Below the pieces are notes generated by a model, which was given only the letters and a program-made list of their open reading frames with translations, was not told the origin of the DNA and did no database searches. A stretch of DNA of 64,000 bases from Paenibacillus guangzhouensis (GTDB taxonomy: Bacteria > Bacillota > Bacilli > Paenibacillales > Paenibacillaceae), in contig NZ_CP045293.1 of assembly GCF_009363075.1 (NCBI RefSeq), positions 4,668,501 through 4,732,500 of the forward strand, given 5' to 3'. Both the position numbers and the translations under genes were made by a program. This document shows positions 9,636 to 18,478 of the stretch, piece by piece. Position 1 is the stretch's first letter. Each line of letters starts with the position of its first letter.

Positions 9636-11432
9636 TTATTCATCTTTCATATGTTCTTGAACCGGATATTTCCGAAGTCGAAGCGTTACCTTCGTTCCCA
9701 GTCCCAGCTCACTGTTCACCATCACGCCATAATCCTCGCCATAAATTGAGAGCAACCGCTGATGGGTATTCCGAATGCCAAGATGCATCGCCTCGGAATC
9801 GCTGCGCTCCTCGATATGGAGGCGTACTTCCGCCAACCGCTCTGCCGTCATCCCTGGACCATTGTCCATGACCGTTAATCGATAGCTCTCCTCATCTTCT
9901 TCATGAGCTTCCAGCTGGATGCGTATCGGGGTCTTACTGCGATCCACGGCATGAATAACAGCATTCTCGACGATCGTCTGCAGCGCGAGCCTTGGGATCA
10001 ACACTTCCTGCAGCGCGTCCGGCATCTCAATTTCATATTGCATTCGCTCCCCATAACGAAACCGCTGAATCTCCAGGTAAGTCTCTACAATGTTTCGTTC
10101 TTCCTTGAGCGGAATCAGATGTCCCGCTTGCCGCAGCACATTGCGGAACGAATCCGCGAGCAGCATGACGATACGGGCGTTATCCCGATCCCCGCGTTCG
10201 AGCAGATTGCCGCGAATCGCATTGAGTGTGTTGAACAAGTAATGCGGGTTCACCTGCGTCTGCAGCGCGTACATCTCCGCTTCTTTGCGCCTGAGCTCGA
10301 GCTCCTTCTGGTTCAGCTCCGCTACATAGACATCGGAAATCAGATTCTCGATGCGCCCCATCATGTTATTGAACTTGGTCCCCAGCACACTAATTTCGTC
10401 CCGTCCATCGGTATCCGCCATCCGTTCCGTCAATCGACCGTCATCCACCTTTTGCATATGCTTAGCGAGCGTCATCAGCCGTTTCGTCAGCCGCGACGTG
10501 CTCGAATAGATGAGCAGCGCAGATAACCCGATCGCAATGACGCACAACACAATGGCGAAACGCTCCATCTCATGCACATTCGCTGACAACTCTTCCAGCG
10601 GCGTCATGACGAGAATGCGCATGCCTTTGACACTGCCGCGGGAATGCAACGTACGCTGCGACAGCCAGTAGCGATCCCCACTAGCTGGATCTGTATATTC
10701 AAAGCTGTCGCCCTGATTCTTCAGCGCCTGCTCCAGCTCCGGTTCATCCGAGAGCGTCCTGATATGATGATCTTGATCGAAGTTATCGACCGCAATCTGC
10801 CCATTCGGCAGCACCATCATGAAGCGTTTGTTCTGATTCTCCCAATTGGTGAGATTGTACAGCTCCTTCTCGCTTAAATCGATCGCAACGAACAAGTTAT
10901 GGTCCGATTCCACCTTGATGCGTTTAATCAAACGGAACGTCTTCAGCTTGAAAAAGGTGTCATAGCCGTTATAAATCCATTCACTATAGATGTCCATGTC
11001 ACTCTTCAGGCTTCGGTCATACCATTCGCTCTTCATCATTTCCGGATCTAATAGCTTCACGTCCGCGAATTGAAAGGTCGGGTTGTCCGTATAGACAGTT
11101 AACCGGATCAAGTTATGGTTCGCTTTGATCCATTTCGTAAAGGGAACAAAATAATTGAAATACGCCTCCTGCGCCGCGAGCTGCGACGGGTATTGGATGA
11201 AGAAGCGATGCTGAAGCTCCACATTCGAATACAAGGAGTCGACCAGCTGTTCATACGACAGTAGCATATTATCCACGTTCTGCGCCAGCTGCGAGACGGA
11301 GAAATGCACATCCTGTACGGTTTTATTATAAAAAGCCCTGCTCGTATAGACACTGAGTCCGTAGGTTAAGGATCCGAGCAGAAGTGTTGCGATCAGCGCG
11401 TTCACCATGACTAATTTCGTTCGTATCCGCAT
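9636..11432 (-). CDS. YesM-type sensor histidine kinase
   Basis: This is a membrane sensor of the LytS/YesM class. A membrane helix lies near residues 10-32, followed by a ~250-residue extracellular sensor, a second helix, HAMP, the His_kinase domain with phosphoacceptor His in NPHYLFNTLNAIR, and a HATPase domain (NAVIHAVDRS, DNGPGM, GIRNTHQRL, GLGTKV). The longest frame reaches 11558, but GGTGAG lies just before the ATG at 11432, which starts with MRIRTKL as in relatives, so I use it (598 residues). It is the last gene after the permeases and probably senses the sugar they import or its binding protein. Confidence 0.92.
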   Translation of the reverse strand: MRIRTKLVMVNALIATLLLGSLTYGLSVYTSRAFYNKTVQDVHFSVSQLAQNVDNMLLSYEQLVDSLYSNVELQHRFFIQYPSQLAAQEAYFNYFVPFTKWIKANHNLIRLTVYTDNPTFQFADVKLLDPEMMKSEWYDRSLKSDMDIYSEWIYNGYDTFFKLKTFRLIKRIKVESDHNLFVAIDLSEKELYNLTNWENQNKRFMMVLPNGQIAVDNFDQDHHIRTLSDEPELEQALKNQGDSFEYTDPASGDRYWLSQRTLHSRGSVKGMRILVMTPLEELSANVHEMERFAIVLCVIAIGLSALLIYSSTSRLTKRLMTLAKHMQKVDDGRLTERMADTDGRDEISVLGTKFNNMMGRIENLISDVYVAELNQKELELRRKEAEMYALQTQVNPHYLFNTLNAIRGNLLERGDRDNARIVMLLADSFRNVLRQAGHLIPLKEERNIVETYLEIQRFRYGERMQYEIEMPDALQEVLIPRLALQTIVENAVIHAVDRSKTPIRIQLEAHEEDEESYRLTVMDNGPGMTAERLAEVRLHIEERSDSEAMHLGIRNTHQRLLSIYGEDYGVMVNSELGLGTKVTLRLRKYPVQEHMKDE

Positions 11433-11540
11433 ATTCTCACCCTGTATTCTCATCGATAGTAGTTCCTGATGACTCCGTGTCACGCATCCGTTCATCATAC
11501 CACATGAAGTAGTACTTAATAGTTCTATATCTGCACCAAA

Positions 11541-11577
11541 CCCCTGGCAATAGCGCAATTTACGCCTATACCAGGGG
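11541..11577 (-). terminator. Hairpin after the LplC-type permease gene
   Basis: CCCCTGG at 11541-11547 pairs with CCAGGGG at 11571-11577. Only a short T run follows on the minus strand, so it may terminate partially and lower expression of the downstream kinase gene. Confidence 0.5.
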
Positions 11578-11591
11578 CCTATGATTAGTGA

Positions 11592-12482
11592 TTATTCTTT
11601 GACCGCACCTACCGTAATCCCTTGAATGAAATATTTCTGCAAGAACGGATAGACGAACAGAATTGGGAACGTGACGATAATCGTCATCGTCGCACGAATC
11701 GATTGCGGCGAAGTCTGACGCAGCGTCTCATGATTGAGCGCAGCCTGAGCGTTGCTCGTCACTTCACTCGTCGACTTCGTCATAATTTTCATCAGCTCAT
11801 ATTGAAGCAAGCTAAGGTTATCTTTACTATTGTACAGATAGTTATCGAACCACGAATTCCAATGACCTACCGCTACGAATAACGTAACCGTCGCGAGCAC
11901 CGGCAAACTGCATGGAATAATAATGCGGAACAATACGCCGATATCACTCGCGCCATCAATCCGTGCGGACTCCACGAGCGCCTCCGGCAGCTGGTCAAAG
12001 TAAGAGCGCATAATGATCACGTTAAACACACCGATAAGCCCAGGAATGATATAGACGGCGAACGTATTCGTTAAGCCAAGATCCTTAATCAGCATATAGA
12101 TCGGAATGAGACCGCCGTTCACATACATACTCACCACCAAAATCACATTGATCGGCTTGCGAAGCAAATATTCCCGACGTGATAACGTATACGCGAGCAT
12201 CGTTGTACATCCGACGGATAACGCCGTTCCAATCACCGTACGGGCAATCGAGCGGAATGCTGCGCCGAGCAAGGAGTCATTTTGAAATATGATCGCGTAA
12301 TTATTGAGCGTGAACTGATTGGGCCAGAAGTAGACCTGTCCCCGCATCGTATCCAGCGAATCATTGAATGAGATCGCGAGCAAATTCCAGAACGGATACA
12401 GCGTTGCAAAGCCCAGGATGAACAGCAATACATAGTTGAGTAGTTGAAAGGTGACATCAGGTACACTTCGTCTTGGATTCAT
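11592..12482 (-). CDS. Carbohydrate ABC transporter permease (LplC/CUT1 type)
   Basis: This inner-membrane permease has six predicted helices and the EAA loop ESARIDGASDIGVLFRIIIP, which contacts the ATPase. It ends with the typical FIQGITVGAVKE motif of LplC/YtcP proteins. With the permease at 12496 and the lipoprotein at 13551 it forms a CUT1 importer. No ATPase gene is in the cluster; such systems usually borrow a shared MsmX-type ATPase. The longest frame starts at 12515, but AGGAGG 9 nt before the ATG at 12482 gives the usual MNPRRS-like start. Confidence 0.93.
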   Translation of the reverse strand: MNPRRSVPDVTFQLLNYVLLFILGFATLYPFWNLLAISFNDSLDTMRGQVYFWPNQFTLNNYAIIFQNDSLLGAAFRSIARTVIGTALSVGCTTMLAYTLSRREYLLRKPINVILVVSMYVNGGLIPIYMLIKDLGLTNTFAVYIIPGLIGVFNVIIMRSYFDQLPEALVESARIDGASDIGVLFRIIIPCSLPVLATVTLFVAVGHWNSWFDNYLYNSKDNLSLLQYELMKIMTKSTSEVTSNAQAALNHETLRQTSPQSIRATMTIIVTFPILFVYPFLQKYFIQGITVGAVKE

Positions 12483-12495
12483 CGCGGTATCCCTC

Positions 12496-13461
12496 CTAGA
12501 ACAGTCTCGTATCACTCAATTTGCGAGCGATAAAATTCACCATGACGACGAGCACGATACTTACAAAGCCCTTGAACATACTAAGCGCGACCCCGACGGA
12601 ATAATCTCCGCCGCCGAACGAGACCGACAACGCATACAGATCCAACACTTCCGAATAGTCGATAACGAGCGGGTTGCCAAGGAGCATCTGCGATTCGTAG
12701 CCGGTATTGATTAAGGATCCTACCGACATAATGAGCAGAAGCGTCGCTGTTGGCATTAGCCCTGGAATGGAGATGTGAAGCATCTTGCGCAGACGACTCG
12801 CCCCATCGACCGCGGCCGCTTCATACAGTTCGGAATTAATGCCCGCGAGGACAGCCAGGTAGATGATTGTGCTCCAACCGAGCTCTTTCCAGAGGCCGGT
12901 TATTGTATGGATAACCCAGAACCATTCCCCTTTGCCCATAAAATAAATCGGCTTATCAATCCACCCCAGATTCATCAGCAAATTATTAATAAATCCGCCG
13001 TCGGGCGAGAGAAACATCAGTACGATATTCGCGATAACGACCATGGAGACGAAATGCGGAATATACGTGACCGTCTGCACGATCCGTTTGAACCAGCGAA
13101 CCTGGACTTCATTAAGGAGTAACGCCAGCGTGATGGCTCCGACGAAGCCGGTAATCAGGCTCATCCCGCTCATTACGAGCGTGTTGCGCAGCACCACGAG
13201 GAAATGCGGATCAGCGAACAACACTTTGAAATTAGACAGCCCTACGAACTCACTGCCCGTAACCCCTTTGAACGGCTTATAATCTTGAAACGCGGCGAGC
13301 CATCCCCAGAGCGGAACATAGTTGAACAGAATGACGAGCAGGACAAAAGGTATCGATAGAAATACGAGCTGATATTGGCTCCCTAATCGGCGAATCCAAG
13401 ATCTACGCTGGGTCTGTGTTTTCTTTACGGTATGAGGCGGATTTTGTACGGTTTGCTGCAT
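12496..13461 (-). CDS. Carbohydrate ABC transporter permease (LplB/CUT1 type)
   Basis: This is the partner permease of the previous gene. It has a cytoplasmic basic N-terminus, six predicted helices, the PLWGWLAAFQDYKPF periplasmic-side motif of LplB proteins, and an EAA loop (YEAAAVDGASRLRKMLHISI). GGGAGG lies 6 nt before the ATG. It is separated from the next permease by only 13 nt, so the two are surely co-transcribed. Confidence 0.94.
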   Translation of the reverse strand: MQQTVQNPPHTVKKTQTQRRSWIRRLGSQYQLVFLSIPFVLLVILFNYVPLWGWLAAFQDYKPFKGVTGSEFVGLSNFKVLFADPHFLVVLRNTLVMSGMSLITGFVGAITLALLLNEVQVRWFKRIVQTVTYIPHFVSMVVIANIVLMFLSPDGGFINNLLMNLGWIDKPIYFMGKGEWFWVIHTITGLWKELGWSTIIYLAVLAGINSELYEAAAVDGASRLRKMLHISIPGLMPTATLLLIMSVGSLINTGYESQMLLGNPLVIDYSEVLDLYALSVSFGGGDYSVGVALSMFKGFVSIVLVVMVNFIARKLSDTRLF

Positions 13462-13503
13462 CCTCAGCCCTCCCTTGATTGAACTTCGTGCCTATCATAG
13501 ACA

Positions 13504-13540
13504 AGAGTCCGCCTGTCGATATTTCGATCAGGCAGACTCT
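13504..13540 (-). terminator. Intercistronic hairpin between binding-protein and permease genes
   Basis: AGAGTCCGCCTG pairs with CAGGCAGACTCT (one mismatch). There is no strong U-tract on the minus strand. Such hairpins in transporter operons stabilise the binding-protein message or attenuate the permease genes. Confidence 0.55.
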
Positions 13541-13550
13541 CCCATTCCTG

Positions 13551-15182
13551 CTATTTCGATTCGACTGCCTTGTTGTAAGTCTCAAGATAGTTCTTCCATG
13601 TCTTCGTCCACAGTTCTTCGGCTTTCTTCTGTCCCGCTTGATCCAGCTGCGTCACAAGCTCATTCCAGGACGATTCGAACTGAGCATCATTTTCCGCCAA
13701 AATCACGCGTGGTGCGCCGCGGTACAGCACTTGCTCGAGCTTCTTCCAGAGCCCTTTATATTCGCTCGGCGCATTCAGCTGCCACGTATAGGCTGGGATA
13801 TATTCTGGCGCTGGCAGGAAATCTGCCCATACTTGCTTGCCGTACTTCGCTAATACTTCTTTGGTTGCCGGCGCATAAGACGATTCGACGGTATCCGAAT
13901 TCGTCGGCGTACCCCAATCGCCATCTTCCAGTTTAGAACCGTTACCGAACGTGAACCACGAATATGAACCGTAACCTTCTTGCGCGTCCACCGTCGGGTT
14001 CTCTGCGCGTTGTTTTGCGTAGTCCGCCGTTACGGCGCGTTTGCCGTCTTTCTTCTCGAAATGTTTGCCTTCGATTCCCCATGCAGTTAACTCTTGGCCT
14101 TCATCCGTGAACAGATAATCGATGAATTGAATGATTTTCTCCGGATTTTTCACTTTATTCGTAATGGACCAGTTGTTCGTGGAGTTCGTCGGCGTAATCG
14201 TATTCGTATGGTCTTCAATGCCATCATGGATATGCATCGGGAACTTCGCGTATAATTGATCGAACTTGCCTGCTGCCGTCAAGGAATTCTCGATGCCCCC
14301 CATAATCCATTGCGGCACGAACCCTGCTAGTATACGGCCTTGCGCTGCTTTTGCAGAGAAGCTCTCCCACGTCAGGCTGAATAGCTCTTTATCGAGCATG
14401 CCTTCTTTATTTAATGTGTTTAAGAATTTATAGTAATCTTTCGTGAGCGGATCCGTGACCGCCAGATGTACGTTCTGATCCTTGTCGATGATGAATTCGC
14501 CATGGTCCGGTTGGCCAGCAGCCGCAATCGGCGCATTCATATACGTTCTTGTCGGGTCTGGACTCGAGAACGGAATGACGTCTTGTCCGTCCATTTTCGG
14601 ATGCTTCTTCACATAATCCTTCAAAATGGTATATAGCTGATCAAGCGTTTTGATCTCGGGATATCCAGCTTCCTTCAACACCGCGTATTGAACGACGAAG
14701 CTGGCTTGCACGTTCGGCACCTTCTCGATCAGATTAGGAGCGAAGATCGAGTAGATATGTCCGTCCGGATCGCGCAGCAGATCATAGAACTTGCCGAATT
14801 TCTTCTTAATGTTCGGACCGTATTGGTCGATCAAATCCTCAAGCGGAATAATGGCCCCAGCATCGCGGTATTTGGCCATGGAAGCCGGACTGAATGCGAG
14901 GACGTCCGGGAAGTCGCCGGATGCGAGCCATACGTCATACTTTTGAGTCGCTTCATCCGAACCGCCCACAACCGTCATATAGTCGAATTTCACACCCGTC
15001 TTCTCTGTAATGATTTTTCCGATAGGTGTATCAAATGTGGCGTTAGGTGTCGTCGAGTTCATCGTAAATGTCGTAACCTCACCGGATGAAGCGGATTCTC
15101 CATCTTTCTTTGAACCGCCGCATCCCGACAGTAATACGAGCACCATCACGAGGGATACAAGCATTGCAGCATATTTTTTCAT
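13551..15182 (-). CDS. Extracellular solute-binding lipoprotein (LplA-like, family 1)
   Basis: A signal peptide with lipobox LLSG-C (Cys21) anchors the protein on the outer face of the membrane. The ~540-residue length and the sequence pattern match the large LplA/CUT1 oligosaccharide-binding proteins of paenibacilli. It is first in the operon and delivers sugar to the two downstream permeases. GGGGAG precedes the ATG by 9 nt. The exact sugar is unknown. Confidence 0.93.
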   Translation of the reverse strand: MKKYAAMLVSLVMVLVLLSGCGGSKKDGESASSGEVTTFTMNSTTPNATFDTPIGKIITEKTGVKFDYMTVVGGSDEATQKYDVWLASGDFPDVLAFSPASMAKYRDAGAIIPLEDLIDQYGPNIKKKFGKFYDLLRDPDGHIYSIFAPNLIEKVPNVQASFVVQYAVLKEAGYPEIKTLDQLYTILKDYVKKHPKMDGQDVIPFSSPDPTRTYMNAPIAAAGQPDHGEFIIDKDQNVHLAVTDPLTKDYYKFLNTLNKEGMLDKELFSLTWESFSAKAAQGRILAGFVPQWIMGGIENSLTAAGKFDQLYAKFPMHIHDGIEDHTNTITPTNSTNNWSITNKVKNPEKIIQFIDYLFTDEGQELTAWGIEGKHFEKKDGKRAVTADYAKQRAENPTVDAQEGYGSYSWFTFGNGSKLEDGDWGTPTNSDTVESSYAPATKEVLAKYGKQVWADFLPAPEYIPAYTWQLNAPSEYKGLWKKLEQVLYRGAPRVILAENDAQFESSWNELVTQLDQAGQKKAEELWTKTWKNYLETYNKAVESK

Positions 15183-15210
15183 TTGATCTAGCTCCCCTTT
15201 CGATTGTTCA

Positions 15211-15226
15211 GGTAAGCGATTTCACA
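15211..15226 (-). promoter_or_regulatory. Candidate catabolite response element (CcpA box)
   Basis: On the minus strand the site reads TGTGAAATCGCTTACC and contains TGAAANCGNTTAC, close to the CcpA consensus. It lies about 30 nt upstream of the binding-protein start, where a roadblock type of repression would act. Confidence 0.4.
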
Positions 15227-15363
15227 ATGATGACTTCAGGCATCGCCTCATTCGTCTATCGCTACTATTTATTGTAAAGGAGTCGGAAATTCATCCAACC
15301 CTCCGATGTATGGAAGAAGACCGTCTAAATTATGGAATCCCCACACAAGCCCCTTATGAGCAG

Positions 15364-15407
15364 AAAAAAAAGCACGAGCCGAAAGAGTTCCCTCTCTCGG
15401 CCCGTGC
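15364..15407 (-). terminator. Rho-independent terminator of the oxidoreductase gene
   Basis: On the minus strand GCACGGGCCGAGAGAG pairs with CTCTTTCGGCTCGTGC, followed by eight T. This strong terminator ends the hflX/oxidoreductase unit. Confidence 0.9.
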
Positions 15408-15427
15408 ACGCTGCACGTTCATGGCGT

Positions 15428-16396
15428 TTACGGTATAAGTAATATTTTCCCCGTACTCCTACGGCTCTCCAATAATCGATGGGCTTCCGCACCTTCGGAT
15501 AAAGCGAATCGCTTCGGCTCTTCGAGATGCAATCGGCCCTTGCGAATTTCTTCGAACAAGGCGTTGGCACGCCGGATCCGATCTGCCCGCGACGTCACAT
15601 GATTCCACAAATCGCCGCCGGTTAACGACTTCGACGAATCCATCAGCATCCGAGGGTCAACTGGTGACGGATCACCACCGGCCATACCGTAGAACACAAC
15701 ATGTCCCTTGATCTGTACCGCCGCGAAGCTATCCATTAAGGTCGAACCGACGGAGTCATAGGCGACTCGAACGCCTTTCCCCCCTTGCGACCAACGGACG
15801 GCTTCCTCTACCCAGTCCGTCTCATACAGCAGAACTTCATGCGCCCCTGCTTGCAGCGCGATCTCGCGTTTGGCAGCTGAGGAGGTCAGCCCCAAGACAC
15901 GAGCTCCTTTGCTGGTCCCCAATTGGATGAGGAGCTGCCCAACACCACCTGCGGCTGCGTGGACGAGCATGTCATCGCTAGGCTGTACCGCATAGCTGTC
16001 ATTCACCAGGTAATGGGCCGTCATCCCTTGCAGCAGCACGGATGCCGCTTGATCGAAGGTGATATCAGGTGGGATCGGAATTGCTCGATCCATAGGAACT
16101 TGAACCAGCTCCGCATTGGCATATGGCACATCGGCGAACGCCATTCGATCCCCGGGCCGAATCCCCTGCACATCATCCGAGACGCGCTCCACGATTCCAG
16201 CTCCCTCGTATCCGAGAATATAGGGCGGCTGCCCTGCCAGATGGTAATTCCCTCGTCTGCGATAGACATCTGCGAAGTTCAGTCCAATCGCTTGCATTCG
16301 CACAACCACTGTGCCCGGATCGAGGGCCGGATCTGGAATCTCTGTATAATGAAGGACTTCTGGTCCGCCAAATTGTTCGAATACCAATGCTCTCAT
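15428..16396 (-). CDS. NADPH:quinone oxidoreductase-like zinc-independent alcohol dehydrogenase
   Basis: This medium-chain dehydrogenase/reductase of the quinone oxidoreductase class has the N-terminal GroES-like fold with IGLNFADVYRRRGNY and LGYEGAGIV, and a Rossmann fold with HAAAGGVGQLLIQ. Structural and catalytic zinc cysteines are absent, as usual for QOR enzymes. It probably reduces quinones or enones with NADPH. The start at 16396 follows AGGAGG with 9-nt spacing; the longer frame to 16417 includes that site. It lies 28 nt after hflX and is probably co-transcribed. Confidence 0.9.
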   Translation of the reverse strand: MRALVFEQFGGPEVLHYTEIPDPALDPGTVVVRMQAIGLNFADVYRRRGNYHLAGQPPYILGYEGAGIVERVSDDVQGIRPGDRMAFADVPYANAELVQVPMDRAIPIPPDITFDQAASVLLQGMTAHYLVNDSYAVQPSDDMLVHAAAGGVGQLLIQLGTSKGARVLGLTSSAAKREIALQAGAHEVLLYETDWVEEAVRWSQGGKGVRVAYDSVGSTLMDSFAAVQIKGHVVFYGMAGGDPSPVDPRMLMDSSKSLTGGDLWNHVTSRADRIRRANALFEEIRKGRLHLEEPKRFALSEGAEAHRLLESRRSTGKILLIP

Positions 16397-16424
16397 ACTA
16401 GCTTCCCTCCTGCACACATACCCT

Positions 16425-17690
16425 TTATCGGATCATGTATTCTTGATACCGCTCATAATCCATGCTGCGGCATTCCAGTATCAGCTTCGTGCCTTCATTC
16501 TCATAGCTGGTCTCCAGAATGTTCGCATGCTCATTGAAGTAGGACACCAGATTTCCTTTATCATATGGAATGATCATTTCGCACTTGATGTAATCCTTGA
16601 AAATATGCTGACGAATCACCTGTACCAGCTCGTCGATTCCGATCCGCGGTTTGGCAGCGAGATACACACGATCCTCTTGAACGCTTGGAATCGGGAAATC
16701 GATCAGATCGGATTTGTTATAAGCATAAATAGTCGTAATGTCTTTCACACCGATATCTTTGAGTGTGTTATTCGTAATCTCGATATGCTGCTCATGATTC
16801 GGATTAGAGTTATCTACGACGTGAATGAGCAGATCGGCTTCAGCCACTTCCTCCAAGGTCGAACGGAACGCCTTCACGAGATGATGCGGCAGTTTGCTGA
16901 CGAATCCGACCGTATCCGTAAGCAGGAACGATTTGTTATCAGGCAGCGGAATACTCCGAATCGATGTCTCCAGCGTCGCGAACAGCATATCCTTCTCGAA
17001 GACCTGCTTCATGGCCGTAGGGTTGAATCGCTCTACAAGCGCATTCATGATCGTGGATTTTCCCGCATTCGTATACCCGACGAGCGAGACGACAGGCACA
17101 TCATTCTTCTTCCGCTGCTTGCGCTGCGTCTGACGGTGAGCGACGAGCGACTCCAGCTCTTTGTTAAGCACATGAATCTTCTCTTCGATTCGGCGGCGAT
17201 CCAGCTCCAGCTTCGTCTCCCCGACCCCTTTGTTCTTCGTGCCAACGCCACCGCCGCCTTGACGGCCTAGCGACTCGCGCAGACCGACCAAGCGCGGCAG
17301 CATGTATTGCAATTGTGCGACCTCAACCTGCAGCTGCGCTTCCTTCGTCTTCGCCCGCTGCGCGAAAATATCCAGAATGAGGATCGTCCGGTCAATGACC
17401 TTGCACTGCAGATCTGCTTCCAGATTCCGAATTTGCGAAGGCGATAGTTCATCATTGAAAATCACCAGATTGGCCCCATGCGCTTCCATCTGCGCGATGA
17501 CTTCTTGGATTTTGCCCGTCCCAATGTAATGCGAAGACGTGACCTTCTGCAAATTCTGCGTGACGGATCCGACCACCTCGACATCACATGCCTCGGCCAA
17601 ATTTCCAAGCTCCTCCATGGAATATTCAAAATCGGCTTGTTGATTCAAATTGACGCCAACCAAAATCGCTTTTTGAATGAGTTGTTCCAT
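16425..17690 (-). CDS. hflX: GTPase HflX
   Basis: HflX is a ribosome-associated GTPase that splits stalled 70S ribosomes under stress. The N-terminal HflX domain contains VIFNDELSPSQIRNLE and the glycine-rich RQGGGGVGTKNKGVGETKLE segment (shown here in part). The G domain shows G1 GYTNAGKST, G3 DTVGF with KLPHHLV, and NKSD near the end. The length of 421 residues is normal. GGAGGA precedes the ATG. Confidence 0.96.
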   Translation of the reverse strand: MEQLIQKAILVGVNLNQQADFEYSMEELGNLAEACDVEVVGSVTQNLQKVTSSHYIGTGKIQEVIAQMEAHGANLVIFNDELSPSQIRNLEADLQCKVIDRTILILDIFAQRAKTKEAQLQVEVAQLQYMLPRLVGLRESLGRQGGGGVGTKNKGVGETKLELDRRRIEEKIHVLNKELESLVAHRQTQRKQRKKNDVPVVSLVGYTNAGKSTIMNALVERFNPTAMKQVFEKDMLFATLETSIRSIPLPDNKSFLLTDTVGFVSKLPHHLVKAFRSTLEEVAEADLLIHVVDNSNPNHEQHIEITNNTLKDIGVKDITTIYAYNKSDLIDFPIPSVQEDRVYLAAKPRIGIDELVQVIRQHIFKDYIKCEMIIPYDKGNLVSYFNEHANILETSYENEGTKLILECRSMDYERYQEYMIR

Positions 17691-18409
17691 CTATTTATTC
17701 CTCCATTATTTACACAATTTGAGAAAACCCCTATCGAGGCCTAATTCGAAGATGAGCGACCGCGTTCAGAAGTAGGTTTTATCGCCAATAAGAAAGCTGT
17801 TTTCAAATGTAGAAAAACACTCCTATATGTGGAAAAAAAACACAGACTCATCGCCTGTGTTCATCGCTAACGGGAGGGGTTCGGCAAAAAAACCGGCGCG
17901 AATCGCAGAAAATGCACAAAAAAAAGCACATCCCTGGATTACGTCCAGTACATTTGCTCCTCGGGTAAGAAATATTGATTTGTCCATGTTACTACCATTG
18001 ATTTCCTGTTACAAGGCAGACCAATCCCGTTCGCTCTGCAACACACACAGAGTCTTTGAGCACTATTCAGTTAGCGGCACAAAGCATTGAAACGTAATCT
18101 GACTGCGTAAATATTAATCACAGGAAACCCTCCGTTCATTATTCGTTATTTTCGATTGTAGCATACACCTCTGACAGACACAAATAAAATCTGAAACCCT
18201 TGTCCAGCAAGCCTTTCACGAGACATCTAGTAGAACTCGTTATTCCTAGTAATATCGTAGGAATTTTCGAGATACGTTTGCCCAAAGAGATGGATATTTG
18301 GGCACATTTACAGCGGACAAGCATGCTCTCTATACTTAAATAGAGGCGGAGGTTTTCGTAAAATTTGGGATCTTCATCCAATTTCATTGTTCATAAGTTC
18401 GGAGGTGAG
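17691..18409. other. Intergenic region without a supported gene
   Basis: About 700 bases are A-rich near hflX and hold only short open frames without ribosome binding sites. One hairpin is visible (TGCCCAAA at 18279-18286 with TTTGGGCA at 18297-18304), upstream of the LPMO gene. The promoter of the LPMO gene is presumably here but I could not fix it. Confidence 0.5.
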
Positions 18410-18478
18410 TTGTCCGTTATAACCGGTAACAAGATGAATTGCACGCCATGTATCACCACATTCAAGGAGGTAATTTAA
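18410..18478 (+). CDS. Possible 22-residue leader peptide of the LPMO gene
   Basis: A TTG start 4 nt after GGAGG opens a 22-codon frame. Its TAA stop shares its last base with the ATG of the LPMO gene, and the LPMO ribosome binding site lies inside its last codons. The arrangement would allow translational coupling. TTG starts are weak evidence, so this is tentative. Confidence 0.3.
   Translation: MSVITGNKMNCTPCITTFKEVI

Noticed and set aside
17827..18090. 87-residue plus-strand frame after hflX
   Set aside because: It lies in A-rich intergenic DNA, has no ribosome binding site and gives low-complexity protein.
18139..18387. 82-residue minus-strand frame upstream of the LPMO gene
   Set aside because: No ribosome binding site precedes its start and the composition is not protein-like.
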